From contig NZ_JANARS010000014.1 of NCBI RefSeq assembly GCF_024199985.1, positions 1 to 64,000 on the forward strand: a stretch of DNA of 64,000 nucleotides, written 5' to 3'. This stretch comes from Nocardioides pinisoli (GTDB taxonomy: Bacteria > Actinomycetota > Actinomycetes > Propionibacteriales > Nocardioidaceae). Positions 26,661 through 35,321 of this stretch are shown here, piece after piece; the stretch's first letter is position 1; each line of letters starts with the position of its first letter. The translations under genes were made by a program, and so were the position numbers. The notes under the pieces are model-generated. The model saw only the letters and a program-made list of their open reading frames with translations, was not told the origin of the DNA and searched no databases.

Positions 26661-27179
26661 GCTCAAGACTTCCCTCCCATGGGGTCACCCCGACCGCATC
26701 GTATAGACGAGGCCTGACACGGCGGACGGGACGCCCCCTGCCGGTCTCGCCCGATCCGTCGTCACGTGACCATGGAGGCGGCCCGGGTGGCCGCTTCTTG
26801 ACCACCCGGGCCTGGGTCCGTGCGGAGTCGCGACGCCGCAAGGACCTGACCCGCAGTACCCGGATGTCGTGACCCGATCCGCCCGCCGGGGGTCGGATGT
26901 GGAAGTCCGGGCGGTGATCCGCCCCACCCCGGCTGGCCGGCGCCTGCTGCCGATCGCACGCTTGGCCGGCCCGTAACGCAGCTCATGCTGCCGCGTTGAT
27001 CTGGCAACCGACCGCCGCAACGGCACACGCTGACGTGCGAGAGGGACGGCCACGTCTGCAGACCGTGCCCGTGGTCGTCGAGCGCGGGCAGCAGGTCAGC
27101 GTCGACCTCGAGGAGTGCACACCGCCGATGGAACCACTGATCACCGTCGTCGAAAGGTCACGACAGGGCCGACCGAAGG
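26661..27179. other. long intergenic region with hairpins, no gene seen
   Basis: No convincing reading frame is present. Two structured elements stand out: the perfect palindrome GTCACGTGAC at 26761-26770, and an 11 bp stem at 26780-26812 (arms GGCCCGGGTGG/CCACCCGGGCC, 11 nt loop). The region must hold promoters for the divergent GAF-ANTAR and GAF-SpoIIE genes. A small RNA is possible. Confidence 0.5.
26780..26812. repeat. strong GC hairpin
   Basis: GGCCCGGGTGG (26780-26790), an 11 nt loop, then CCACCCGGGCC (26802-26812). The stem is perfect. There is no T run on either side, so it is not a classic terminator. It could be an attenuator or an RNA motif recognised by the neighbouring ANTAR protein, which is a guess. 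Confidence 0.6.
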
Positions 27180-28991
27180 ATGGAGCTCGCGCCGATAGCT
27201 GCTCGCACCGGGTCCCTTCATTGCGATGATGATCCCGTGCCCGGTCCCGTGACCCTGTCCGACCGGCTCACCCGTCTCGCACGCGTGACGGGTGAGCTGG
27301 CGGACCTGCACACCGTCCAGGCGGTCGGCGACGCCGTCGTCACCCACGGGGCGGAAGCCGTCGGGGCAGCTGTCGCGTCCATGACGCTCCTGAACGAGGA
27401 CCAGCGGACGGTCCAGCTCATGGCGCTGACCGGTGGTCTCGCCGAGGCGGAGGAGCAGTGGAGCACCTTTCCCCTCACCGTGCAGACGCCGTCGGCGGAG
27501 GCCATCCGCGCCGGCAGCCGGATGGTCGTCAACGGACCGGACAGCATCGAGCGTCGATTCAGTGACATGCCGAGGAACGGTGCCCAGACCGTCGTCGCCC
27601 TGCCCCTGGTCACAGCGGGAGCCGTGATCGGAGCCATCAGCCTGATCTTCACCGAGGCCCGGCACCTCGATGACACCGAGATCGAGTTCCTCGACATCCT
27701 GGCCGGTGCGTGCGCGCAGAGCGTCGCCCGCATCTCGGCCAGGGACGAGGCAGCGCGTCAGCGGGCCAAGCTGGAGTTCCTGGCCGAGGCGGCCGCCGAG
27801 CTGGCCAGCAGCCTGGACTACCAGGTGACACTGGCCAACGTCGCCCGCCTCGCCGTGCCGGACTTCGCCGACTGGTGCGCGATCGACGTGGTCGACGATG
27901 GCCGGCTGCACCGGCTCGCGGTGGCCCGCGTCGACCCGGACAAGGTACGGCTCGCCCATCAGCTGGCCGAGCGTTACCCCGCCGACCCCGAGGCCGCGCA
28001 TGGCGCGTGGCACGTCATGCGCACCGGTCGCAGCGAGCTCATCACCGAGATCACGGACGAGATGTTGACGGCCAGTGCCGTGGACGACGAGCACGCCGCG
28101 ATCGCGCGTGCCCTCCACCTCCGCAGCGCCGTCACCGTGCCACTCGTCGCGCGCAATCGCGTCCTGGGAGTGATCACGTGGGTCACGGCGGAGTCCGAAC
28201 GCCACTTCACCCCTGACGACCTCGCCCTGGCCGAGGAGCTCGCGCAGCGCGCAGCCGTGTCGCTCGACAACTCCGAGCTCCACAGCCAGACCCTGGCCGC
28301 CGCGGTCCAGCTGCAGCGCGCCGTGCTGCCGGACGCGCTGGTCGCGTCCTCGCGATGGGAGCTCGAGCACTCCTACAGTCCAGCGGGCCGCACGGAGGTC
28401 GGCGGCGACTTCTACGACGTGGTGGAGCTCGCTGACGGCCGCCTGCTGATGTTCATCGGTGACGTGATGGGACGAGGCGTCGGAGCTGCTGCGGCGATGG
28501 CCCAGGTCCGTGCAGCGGTACGAGCCTACGCAGCACTCGACCCTGAGCCGGTGGTCGTCCTCGCCCGGCTGGACCGGATGTTCGAGCACTACGGGTCGGA
28601 GCAGCTCGTCACGCTCCTGTACATGCTGGCCGACCCCGACCGAGACACCCTCAGCCTGGCGAACGCAGGCCACCCCGCACCTCTCCTGGTGAGCTGCGGG
28701 AGCTCCGTACGGCTCCCCTCAGCCGACGGTCCGCCGCTGGGCGTCGGCACCCCGACCCGCACCGCGATCGAGATCCCCTTCAAAGTCGGCGACCTCGTCG
28801 TCGCCTTCACCGACGGGCTCATCGAACGACGTGGTGAGGACATCACCGACGGACAGGACCGCGCAGCTGCGGCAGCTCAGGCGCTGGCTGGTCGACCCCT
28901 CAGTCACCTCGTTCCGTCGCTGGTCGACGAGGTCGGTGACCCACGACGCGACGACGACGTCGCCGTGCTCGCCGCGCGCCGCCTGGGCTGA
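27180..28991 (+). CDS. GAF-domain SpoIIE-type PP2C phosphatase
   Basis: About 603 residues with two GAF domains (about 35-185 and 205-375), a short coiled segment, and a C-terminal SpoIIE phosphatase (VGGDFYDVVEL, LLMFIGDVMGRGVGA, VVAFTDGLIERR, PRRDDDVAVL). All acidic metal ligands are present. Such proteins dephosphorylate anti-anti-sigma factors to switch on stress sigma factors. The ATG at 27180 has weak AAGG; a GTG at about 27240 is an alternative. No RsbW/RsbV partner is in the window. Confidence 0.88.
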   Translation: MELAPIAARTGSLHCDDDPVPGPVTLSDRLTRLARVTGELADLHTVQAVGDAVVTHGAEAVGAAVASMTLLNEDQRTVQLMALTGGLAEAEEQWSTFPLTVQTPSAEAIRAGSRMVVNGPDSIERRFSDMPRNGAQTVVALPLVTAGAVIGAISLIFTEARHLDDTEIEFLDILAGACAQSVARISARDEAARQRAKLEFLAEAAAELASSLDYQVTLANVARLAVPDFADWCAIDVVDDGRLHRLAVARVDPDKVRLAHQLAERYPADPEAAHGAWHVMRTGRSELITEITDEMLTASAVDDEHAAIARALHLRSAVTVPLVARNRVLGVITWVTAESERHFTPDDLALAEELAQRAAVSLDNSELHSQTLAAAVQLQRAVLPDALVASSRWELEHSYSPAGRTEVGGDFYDVVELADGRLLMFIGDVMGRGVGAAAAMAQVRAAVRAYAALDPEPVVVLARLDRMFEHYGSEQLVTLLYMLADPDRDTLSLANAGHPAPLLVSCGSSVRLPSADGPPLGVGTPTRTAIEIPFKVGDLVVAFTDGLIERRGEDITDGQDRAAAAAQALAGRPLSHLVPSLVDEVGDPRRDDDVAVLAARRLG

Positions 28992-29049
28992 GCCGCCGGT
29001 CCCAGATCACCCTGCGCGCGACGCATGGCCGCTTGCACGGCGCAGCAGA

Positions 29050-29087
29050 ACAGCCCGCGACCTGCGTCTCCGCAGGTCACGGGCTGT
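29050..29087. terminator. bidirectional terminator hairpin
   Basis: ACAGCCCG and ACCTGCG arms pair with CGCAGGT and CGGGCTGT to form one long hairpin, followed by TTCTCTT on the plus strand. It lies between the phosphatase gene (plus) and tRNA-Asn (minus) and could serve both. Confidence 0.75.
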
Positions 29088-29095
29088 TTCTCTTG

Positions 29096-29168
29096 CTCCC
29101 CCGGTTGGACTCGAACCAACAACCCTCCGGTTAACAGCCGAATGCTCTGCCAGTTGAGCTACAGGGGA
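29096..29168 (-). tRNA. tRNA-Asn (GUU)
   Basis: A 73 nt cloverleaf on the minus strand. The acceptor TCCCCTG pairs with CGGGGGA, discriminator G73. The anticodon loop is CTGTTAA with anticodon GTT, and the T loop is TTCGAGT. CCA is not encoded. Confidence 0.96.
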
Positions 29169-29220
29169 TCGCTTGTGCAGCGAGGCGAAACCTTAGCAAG
29201 CCTCCGCGCCGCGGGTGAAA

Positions 29221-29739
29221 TCAGGGCAGCCCGACATCGCGCTGCGCCAGCTCGAGGGCCTCGCGGGCCGCGGCGCGGACCTCCGGGTCGTCGGGATCGA
29301 CCCCCTCGTCGTACTCGTAGACCCACTGGACGCCCCCGGCGCCGGAGGGAGCGCGGCGCGCGATCACCCGCAGGCCGAGGCGCCGCCCCAGCCGCACGTG
29401 GCGCTGCAGGACGACGCTCGCGGTGACCCGCTCGTGCACGAGCTCGAGCAGTCGCCCCGGCTCGTCGAGCGTCGCGGTGTGGACGGGGCGCTGCTCACCC
29501 CACGCGCCCACCTCCGAGAGCCGGAAGGTGTCGGTGTCGCGGTCCCAGCCGGCGGCCTCCACCTGCTCCCACGGGACGCGCCGGGTGTCACCGTCGCGGA
29601 CGACGTAGAAGGCGTCGCGGGTGCCGGCCAGCACGACGCCGTCGCCCGTGGTCGCCGCCGCGAGCACCCGCTCGCCCGGACCGACCGCGACGGACGGGCC
29701 GGGCCGACGGCCCCACCGCTTCCTGGCGGGCGTGCTCAT
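29221..29739 (-). CDS. hypothetical protein downstream of dnaG
   Basis: 172 residues. The ATG overlaps the dnaG stop (ATGA at 29736-29739), so it is translationally coupled to dnaG. The sequence is a mixed alpha/beta protein with a positively charged start (RKRWGRR) and no signal peptide or membrane helix. A beta-rich N-terminal half (RVLAAATTGDGVVLAGT, FYVVRDGD) resembles a PH-like or beta-propeller strand pattern, but I do not recognise the family. Confidence 0.75.
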   Translation of the reverse strand: MSTPARKRWGRRPGPSVAVGPGERVLAAATTGDGVVLAGTRDAFYVVRDGDTRRVPWEQVEAAGWDRDTDTFRLSEVGAWGEQRPVHTATLDEPGRLLELVHERVTASVVLQRHVRLGRRLGLRVIARRAPSGAGGVQWVYEYDEGVDPDDPEVRAAAREALELAQRDVGLP

Positions 29740-31643
29740 GCCTGTCCTCCCGGCTGCCCGACGGCGCCCTCGCGCAGCTTGCGGCGGTGCTGCTCGAGCA
29801 CCACCAGCTCGCCGAACATCCGGTTGTAGTCGAGCGCCTGCTCGACCGGGTTGGTGCGCTGGAGGCGGGCCTTGACGTCGGCGATGCGGCGGGACGTGGT
29901 GAGCTCCTGGAGTCGGTAGACGTAGGCCACGGCGAACGTCGGGTTGGGGTCGGTCGTGCCGCGGACCGGCTCGACGGCCAGCTCGGTGATCGCTGCGGCG
30001 ACCGCGGGGTCGGTGGCCGAGCCACGCACCTTCGCGGCCCAGCCCTGGTCGTCGACGCCGGCGACCGGACCACCCGCCTCTGTCACCGCCGCCCAGACCC
30101 CCTGGAAGGTCGGGTGGGTGAAGTCGCCGGTCGTCACGTGGGTGGTGGTGCGGCCCACGCCGCCCGGGTGCTGGATGACCAGCTTGAGCAGCTCGCGCTC
30201 GATGAGGAAGCGCGGGTCGGACAGGCTCGGCAGGGCCGGACGGGCCGGCTCCGGGGCGTGGGCGGCCTCGGCTCCCCGTGCGGGTCGGCGCTCGTCCTTG
30301 GGGCCGGGGGCCGGACGGTCGGCGGCCCGGCGCACCTCGGCGCGCACCTGGTCGAGGTCGACCCCCACCATGTGGGCGAGCTCGCGGGAGAACGTCTCGA
30401 CCTTCGTCCGGTCGCGGATGCTCGCCACCAGGCCGGCGGCGTCGCGCAGGGCGTCGACACGGCCGTCGGCCCGGTCGAGGTCGTAGCGGTTGAGCACGTT
30501 GTCGAGCGCGAAGCGGTAGAGCGGCTGGCGGCTCGCGACCAGCTCCCGCACGGCCTCGTCGCCCTCCTTGAGCCGCAGGTCGCACGGGTCCATCCCCTCG
30601 GGGGCGACGGCGACGTAGGTCTGCGAGGCGAACACCTGGTCGCTGTCGAGCACCTTCATGGCGGCCTTCTGCCCGGCCGAGTCGCCGTCGAAGGTGAAGA
30701 TGACCTCGCCGCTGGTCGTGTCGTGGTCGCCGAGGAAACGACGCAGCACGCGGGCGTGGTCGGTGCCGAAGGCGGTGCCGCAGGAGGCCACGGCCGTCTT
30801 GACGCCGGCGAGGTGGCAGGCCATCACGTCGGTGTAGCCCTCGACCACGACGGCCTGCTGGCTCTCCTTCATCGCGGTGCGGGCCAGGTCGATGCCGTAG
30901 AGCACCTGGCTCTTCTTGTAGATCGCCGTCTCAGAGGTGTTGAGGTACTTCGCCTCGATGCGGTCGTCGTCGAAGATCCGGCGGGCGCCGAAGCCGATCG
31001 TGTCGCCGTTGGCCTCGCGGATGGGCCACACGAGCCGACCCCGGAAGCGGTCGTAGTGGGAGCGACCGAGGGCGACGAGACCGGCGGCGACCGACTCCTC
31101 GTCGCTGATCCGCCGACCGCGCAGGTGACGGAGCAGCGCCTCGCCGTCGCGGGGGGCGAAGCCGACCCCGAAGGTCGCCGCCGCGGCCTGGTCGAAGCCG
31201 CGCTCGTGGAGGAACTGCCGCGCGACGACCGCATCGCGGCCGGCGAGCTGCTCGGCGTAGAACTCCTGGGCGACCTTGTGGGCCTCGATCAGCCGGCCAC
31301 GAGCCGGCCCACGCGGCCGGACGGGCTCGTCGTCGCCGTCCTCACGCCGCAGCTGCACGCCGAACTTCTCCGCGAGCCGCTCGACGGCCTCGGTGAAGGT
31401 GAGCCCGTCGACCTTCATGAGGAAGGAGAGGACGTCGCCGCCCTCGCCGCAGCCGAAGCAGTGGAAGAACTGGCGCGCGGGGTTGACGTTGAACGACGGG
31501 GTCTTCTCGTCGTGGAACGGGCAGAGCCCCTTCAGCGACCCGCCGCCCGCGCGCTTGAGCGTGACGTAGCCGGAGACCACGTCGTCGATCCGCGCTTTCT
31601 CGCGCACCTCGGCGATGTCGTCGTCGCGAATCCGGCCTGCCAC
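29736..31643 (-). CDS. dnaG: DNA primase
   Basis: 635 residues, the usual bacterial length. It makes RNA primers at the replication fork. The zinc finger has Cys41, His44, Cys62 and Cys65 (CPFHDEKTPS and HCFGCGEGGD). The TOPRIM core has VVVEGYTDVMA and TFDGDSAGQKA. A Pro/Ala-rich linker precedes the C-terminal helicase-binding domain. The GTG at 31643 starts AGRIRDDDI, the usual DnaG beginning; the ribosome site is weak. Confidence 0.97.
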   Translation of the reverse strand: MAGRIRDDDIAEVREKARIDDVVSGYVTLKRAGGGSLKGLCPFHDEKTPSFNVNPARQFFHCFGCGEGGDVLSFLMKVDGLTFTEAVERLAEKFGVQLRREDGDDEPVRPRGPARGRLIEAHKVAQEFYAEQLAGRDAVVARQFLHERGFDQAAAATFGVGFAPRDGEALLRHLRGRRISDEESVAAGLVALGRSHYDRFRGRLVWPIREANGDTIGFGARRIFDDDRIEAKYLNTSETAIYKKSQVLYGIDLARTAMKESQQAVVVEGYTDVMACHLAGVKTAVASCGTAFGTDHARVLRRFLGDHDTTSGEVIFTFDGDSAGQKAAMKVLDSDQVFASQTYVAVAPEGMDPCDLRLKEGDEAVRELVASRQPLYRFALDNVLNRYDLDRADGRVDALRDAAGLVASIRDRTKVETFSRELAHMVGVDLDQVRAEVRRAADRPAPGPKDERRPARGAEAAHAPEPARPALPSLSDPRFLIERELLKLVIQHPGGVGRTTTHVTTGDFTHPTFQGVWAAVTEAGGPVAGVDDQGWAAKVRGSATDPAVAAAITELAVEPVRGTTDPNPTFAVAYVYRLQELTTSRRIADVKARLQRTNPVEQALDYNRMFGELVVLEQHRRKLREGAVGQPGGQA

Positions 31644-31783
31644 GCCGGGGAGTCTACGGGCGGCCTCCCACGAGCGCCGCGGCGTCTCCACAACGGCCGC
31701 GGCCACCCCCTTCACGGGGGTCACGCCACCCCTTGGGGCGTACGTCGCTGGTGCCCCGCCCGCGGGTCTGGGAAGGTCGAAAC

Positions 31784-32203
31784 ATGACTGCTCAGCACGG
31801 AGCGCCAGAGAGTCAGACCCAGAGTCAGACCCTCGGCGCACTGGTCCACCAGCTCACCCAGCAGGTCCCCGAGCTCATCCGCTCGGAGATCCGCCTCGCG
31901 CAGGCGGAGGTCGCCCAGAAGGGCAAGCGCGCCGGCGTCGGGATCGGCATGTTCAGCGTCGCCGGGCTCCTCGCCTTCTTCGCCCTCGCCTGCCTGGTGA
32001 CGACCGCCATCCTCGCCCTCGCGCTCGTCGTCGACGCGTGGCTGGCCGCGCTCGTCGTGGCGCTCGCCCTCGTCGCCGCCGCTGCGGTGGCGGGCGTGGT
32101 CGGCAGGAGCAAGGTGGCCGAGGCCGCTCCTCCGGCGCCCGAGCGGGCGATCGAGGGCATCAAGGAGGACATCGCGACGGTGAAGGGAGGCCACCATGGG
32201 TGA
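31784..32203 (+). CDS. phage-holin-family membrane protein (DUF1469 type)
   Basis: 139 residues from the ATG at 31784, with GGAAGG upstream. The N-terminal amphipathic part (LVHQLTQQVPELIRSEIRLA) precedes two membrane helices (MFSVAGLLAFFALACLVTTA and LAALVVALALVAAAAVAGVV). The family is common in actinobacteria next to DUF3618 proteins and is linked to stress or membrane maintenance; it is not a phage gene here. It heads a three-gene cassette. Confidence 0.82.
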   Translation: MTAQHGAPESQTQSQTLGALVHQLTQQVPELIRSEIRLAQAEVAQKGKRAGVGIGMFSVAGLLAFFALACLVTTAILALALVVDAWLAALVVALALVAAAAVAGVVGRSKVAEAAPPAPERAIEGIKEDIATVKGGHHG

Positions 32204-32456
32204 CCAGACGCCCGAGAAGACGCCCGAGCAGCTCGAGGCCGAGATCGCGCAGCAGCGTGAGCAGCTGGCCGGCACGGTCGACCAGCTCGCCGCCAAGCTC
32301 GACGTGAAGTCGCAGGCCCAGCACAAGGTGGCCTCGCTCAAGGACTCCGTCACGGACGACACCGGCAAGCCGCGCACCGAGGTGCTCGCCGCTGCCGGAT
32401 CGCTCGTGGCGATGGCCGTGGTGCTGCTGCTGTGGCGGCGCCGCGGTGCCCACTGA
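32196..32456 (+). CDS. DUF3618 membrane protein
   Basis: 86 residues, overlapping the upstream stop by 8 bp. A coiled-coil-like head (PEQLEAEIAQQREQLAGTVD) is followed by one C-terminal membrane helix (VLAAAGSLVAMAVVLLLW) and a basic end. This is the typical DUF3618 architecture and usual partner of the holin-family protein. Confidence 0.85.
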   Translation: MGDQTPEKTPEQLEAEIAQQREQLAGTVDQLAAKLDVKSQAQHKVASLKDSVTDDTGKPRTEVLAAAGSLVAMAVVLLLWRRRGAH

Positions 32457-32486
32457 ACAACCATTGACCCAGGGAAGGGAGACCCC

Positions 32487-32825
32487 ATGAAGAAGCTCAT
32501 GCTGCTCGTCGCCGGAGGTGTCGGCTACGTGCTCGGCGCCCGTGCCGGACGGGAGCGCTACGACCAGATCAAGAAGGCGGCCACCCGCGTGAAGGAGGAT
32601 CCGCGGGTCCAGGAGAAGGCGCACCAGGCCGCCGACCTCGCCAAGGACAAGGCCCCGGTGGTGAAGGACAAGGTGACCTCCGCCGCCAGCACGGCCGCCA
32701 GCACGGCCGCCGACAAGGTGACCCCGTCGGGCAGCGGCGAGCACCGCTCCGACCTCGAGGAACAGCTGCACCCCGACAGCACGGCACGGCAGGACGACCC
32801 CTACCCCCAGGGCAACCTGCCCTGA
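32487..32825 (+). CDS. YtxH-like small membrane-anchored protein
   Basis: 112 residues, with GGGAAGGGAGA before the ATG. A short N-terminal hydrophobic helix with GGVGYVLGARAGRERYDQI is the YtxH/GvpP-like start. A Lys/Ala-rich helical tail follows (KDKAPVVKDKVTSAAS). It completes a stress cassette with the two genes upstream. Its 3' end overlaps the convergent dgt by 25 bp. Confidence 0.8.
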   Translation: MKKLMLLVAGGVGYVLGARAGRERYDQIKKAATRVKEDPRVQEKAHQAADLAKDKAPVVKDKVTSAASTAASTAADKVTPSGSGEHRSDLEEQLHPDSTARQDDPYPQGNLP

Positions 32826-34090
32826 CCGAGCGCTTCGTGGCGCGCGACGGCGCTGGCGTCGGTCAGTGACGCGACCTGGTCGATGACCACGCGTCGCCGA
32901 CCGGCGTCGTCGCCCGCCCGCTCCCAGTCCTCGACGAAGACCGGGTCGAGCGCGTCGACACCGCGCGCCCACAACCGCTCGACGAGCTCGGCCACGAGCT
33001 GTCGCTGCCGCTCCATCAGCGCGACCCGGTCGTCGGCCTGCATGACGTAGTGGGCGGCGATCCCCTTGAGCACCCCGATCTCCACCTCGGTGGCCTCCGG
33101 GACGACCAGGTCGGCCCGGTGCCGCACCGGGGGCTCTCCTCCCGTGGCGGCGAGGGTGGCCTGCTGCACGCTGCCGCAGAAGCGGCCGACGAGGTCGCTG
33201 GTGAGGTTCTTGATCGCCGCGAGGCTGCGCCGGCTGCCGTCGTAGGACGTGCGGGGCCAGCTGCCCATCGCCCGAAGGTCGGCCAGCGCGGAGTCGAGGG
33301 CGTCGTCGTCGAGGCCGGGCAGGTACCAGGAGCGCACGGTCTCCCACAGCGCGTCCCGGTCGAGCCGGGTCAGGTCGAGGCGACCGGCGACGATGCCGTC
33401 CTCGACGTCGTGCACCGAGTAGGCGACGTCGTCGGCGAGGTCCATCACCTGCGCCTCGAGGCAGCGTCGGCGGCCCTCGATCCCTGACCGCACCCAGTCG
33501 AAGACGGGCCGGTCGTCGTCGTAGACGCCGAACTTCACGACGACCCGCGGGGTGCCGTCTGCGTGCACGCCGTGCGGCCCGGTGGCCTCCGAGCGCGCCC
33601 AGGGGTACTTCGTGCAGGCGTCGAGGGTCGCCCTGGTGAGGTTGAGGCCGACGGAGTGGCCGTCGGCGTCGAAGGTCTTGGACTCCAGCCGCGTGAGCAG
33701 GCGCAGGGTCTGCGCGTTGCCCTCGAACCCGCCGCAGTCGGTGCTGAGGCCGGCGAGCGCCCGCTCGCCGTTGTGGCCGAAGGGCGGGTGCCCGAGGTCG
33801 TGCGCGAGCGCCGCCGTCTCGGCGATGTCGGGGTGGGTGCCGATGGCGCGGGCCAGGTCGCGGGCGACCTGGGCCACCTCGAGGCTGTGCGTGAGCCGGT
33901 TGCGGACGAAGTCGTCGGTCTGCGGACCCACGACCTGCGTCTTGGCCGCGAGCCGGCGCGACGCCGCCGCGTGGACGACGCGCGCCCGGTCGCGCTCGAA
34001 CGCCAGGCGCACCGGCGCCTCCACCCGCTTGGGTGGCTCGGCGACGATGCGCTCGCGCGCCGAGTCGTCGTACGGGTCCTCGATGCTCAT
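32801..34090 (-). CDS. dgt: deoxyguanosinetriphosphate triphosphohydrolase-like protein
   Basis: 429 residues of the HD superfamily. It cleaves dNTPs to nucleoside and triphosphate. Metal-binding residues are in RLTHSLEVAQ and AHDLGHPPFGHNGE. The order dgt then dnaG on the same strand is conserved in actinobacteria, although here three genes on the other strand sit between them. Confidence 0.94.
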   Translation of the reverse strand: MSIEDPYDDSARERIVAEPPKRVEAPVRLAFERDRARVVHAAASRRLAAKTQVVGPQTDDFVRNRLTHSLEVAQVARDLARAIGTHPDIAETAALAHDLGHPPFGHNGERALAGLSTDCGGFEGNAQTLRLLTRLESKTFDADGHSVGLNLTRATLDACTKYPWARSEATGPHGVHADGTPRVVVKFGVYDDDRPVFDWVRSGIEGRRRCLEAQVMDLADDVAYSVHDVEDGIVAGRLDLTRLDRDALWETVRSWYLPGLDDDALDSALADLRAMGSWPRTSYDGSRRSLAAIKNLTSDLVGRFCGSVQQATLAATGGEPPVRHRADLVVPEATEVEIGVLKGIAAHYVMQADDRVALMERQRQLVAELVERLWARGVDALDPVFVEDWERAGDDAGRRRVVIDQVASLTDASAVARHEALGQGRLPWG

Positions 34091-34162
34091 CGGCCGGTCA
34101 GCCTAGCGAGCGCCACGGACTCCGCCGACGCCCCGGTCGGCGACATGCTCGGCGGTGTGGTG

Positions 34163-35122
34163 TCAGTAGACCGTCACGTGGACGTGGTCGTAGTGGTTGG
34201 CGGTGACCGACCCACGGTCGGACATGCCGCGCCAGCCCTCGCCGGAGCGCTCCACGGACCAGATGTTCTGCGCGTAGATGATGTACTCGATGCCGAGGGC
34301 GGCGTAGTTGGCGCGCAGGAAGTCGGCGACGGCCCAGCCGGTGTCGCCGCTGACCATGATGTCGATGGCGCGGCCCTGGCCGTGCTCACCGTCACCGCGC
34401 CACGTGCCGTAGCTCGTGATCGAGGGCCAGTTGGCGCACACCACGTCGTGGATCTCGTACAGCGAGGCGCGACCGGCGTCGATGGAGGACCCGTTGGCGC
34501 AGCTGCCGCCCAGGCTCGGACCGGCGGGCTTGGCCTGGACCTCGGGCTTCGGCTCGGGCTCGGGCTTCGGCTTCGTCGCGCTGAGGTAGTCGGAGGTCAC
34601 CCAGCGGGACTGGCCGTCGATGACGACCTGGGTGCGGCCGAGCTGCTCGCGACCGGTGACCGGCACCTTCTTGAGGGCGTCGATGACGCCGAGCTTGTCG
34701 GCCTTCTCCGACGGGCCGTCCCAGAGGTTGAGGACGTCGGTGGTCCACACGGTGTCGTCGAGCTTCTTGGCGAGCTGGCGCGCCTTCTTGTCCACGCTGA
34801 TGTCCTTGCGCGCGGCGGCCTCGGCCCTGGCGGCGCCGCGGATCTGCGAGCGGGACACGGTGGTGGTCACGGCGCGCCGGCGGAGCGAGGAGTCCTCGAC
34901 GGTGCTGTCGGCGGACGTGCCCGCGGCGACCGGCTCGGAGGTGCCGGAGGAGGCCAGGAGGTTCACGTCGGTCGCCGGCTCTGCGGCGAGCACGCCCATG
35001 GTCACCGCGGAGAGCGTCGCCACGACGGCGAGCGGTGCGGAGACGAGGACGGAGCGGGGGACTCGGGAGGGACGGGGGGTGGTGGTAGCAGGGGCTTCCC
35101 GCTTGTGGCGATGCTGAGCCAC
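34163..35122 (-). CDS. secreted SH3-type cell-wall protein
   Basis: 319 residues. A membrane/signal helix lies at about 24-46 (VLVSAPLAVVATLSAVTMGV), so the protein is exported or anchored. The middle has an SH3-like segment (TTDVLNLWDGPSEKADKLGV to WVTSDYLSA). A Pro/Lys-Glu linker follows, and the C-terminal 120 residues start GGSCANGSS and end TANHYDHVHVTVY with the HxH pattern of M15/ARB-type cell-wall proteins. Its role is likely peptidoglycan-related. A 200 bp leader lies upstream. Confidence 0.75.
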   Translation of the reverse strand: MAQHRHKREAPATTTPRPSRVPRSVLVSAPLAVVATLSAVTMGVLAAEPATDVNLLASSGTSEPVAAGTSADSTVEDSSLRRRAVTTTVSRSQIRGAARAEAAARKDISVDKKARQLAKKLDDTVWTTDVLNLWDGPSEKADKLGVIDALKKVPVTGREQLGRTQVVIDGQSRWVTSDYLSATKPKPEPEPKPEVQAKPAGPSLGGSCANGSSIDAGRASLYEIHDVVCANWPSITSYGTWRGDGEHGQGRAIDIMVSGDTGWAVADFLRANYAALGIEYIIYAQNIWSVERSGEGWRGMSDRGSVTANHYDHVHVTVY

Positions 35123-35321
35123 AGCGCTGATCCTTTGCGGTTGCTGTCGGGGGGACGTTGCGCCGATCCACGAGCCCGGAAACGGGGGAAGAACTCATGC
35201 CCACGTCGACGCGATCCACGAGTGAAGCACAGGAAACTCGGCCTGTCCCAATCTTCCCCGGTAAATTTCCGCGTGTTCCGGCTCACCCGTCGACGGATCC
35301 GTGCGCGACGAAGCCCCGGGC
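35123..35321 (-). promoter_or_regulatory. structured leader of the SH3-type protein, possible riboswitch
   Basis: The minus strand between dusB and the SH3-type gene has no gene. Near its 3' end is CCGACAGCAACCGCAAAGG, close to the 3' conserved core of the ydaO (c-di-AMP) class (CCGACAGCUAACC). Such switches control exported cell-wall proteins in actinobacteria. The other conserved blocks of that class are not clear to me, so the riboswitch call is weak. An imperfect 20 bp direct repeat starting CTCGTGGATCG occurs twice. Confidence 0.3.

Noticed and set aside
26685..27053. Small open frames in the gap between the ANTAR and SpoIIE genes
   Set aside because: No ribosome site, Arg/Gly-rich composition and overlap with hairpins; they look like chance frames.
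31784..32203. Prophage lysis gene
   Set aside because: The holin-family name is historical; no phage genes are near and the DUF3618 partner marks a chromosomal stress cassette.
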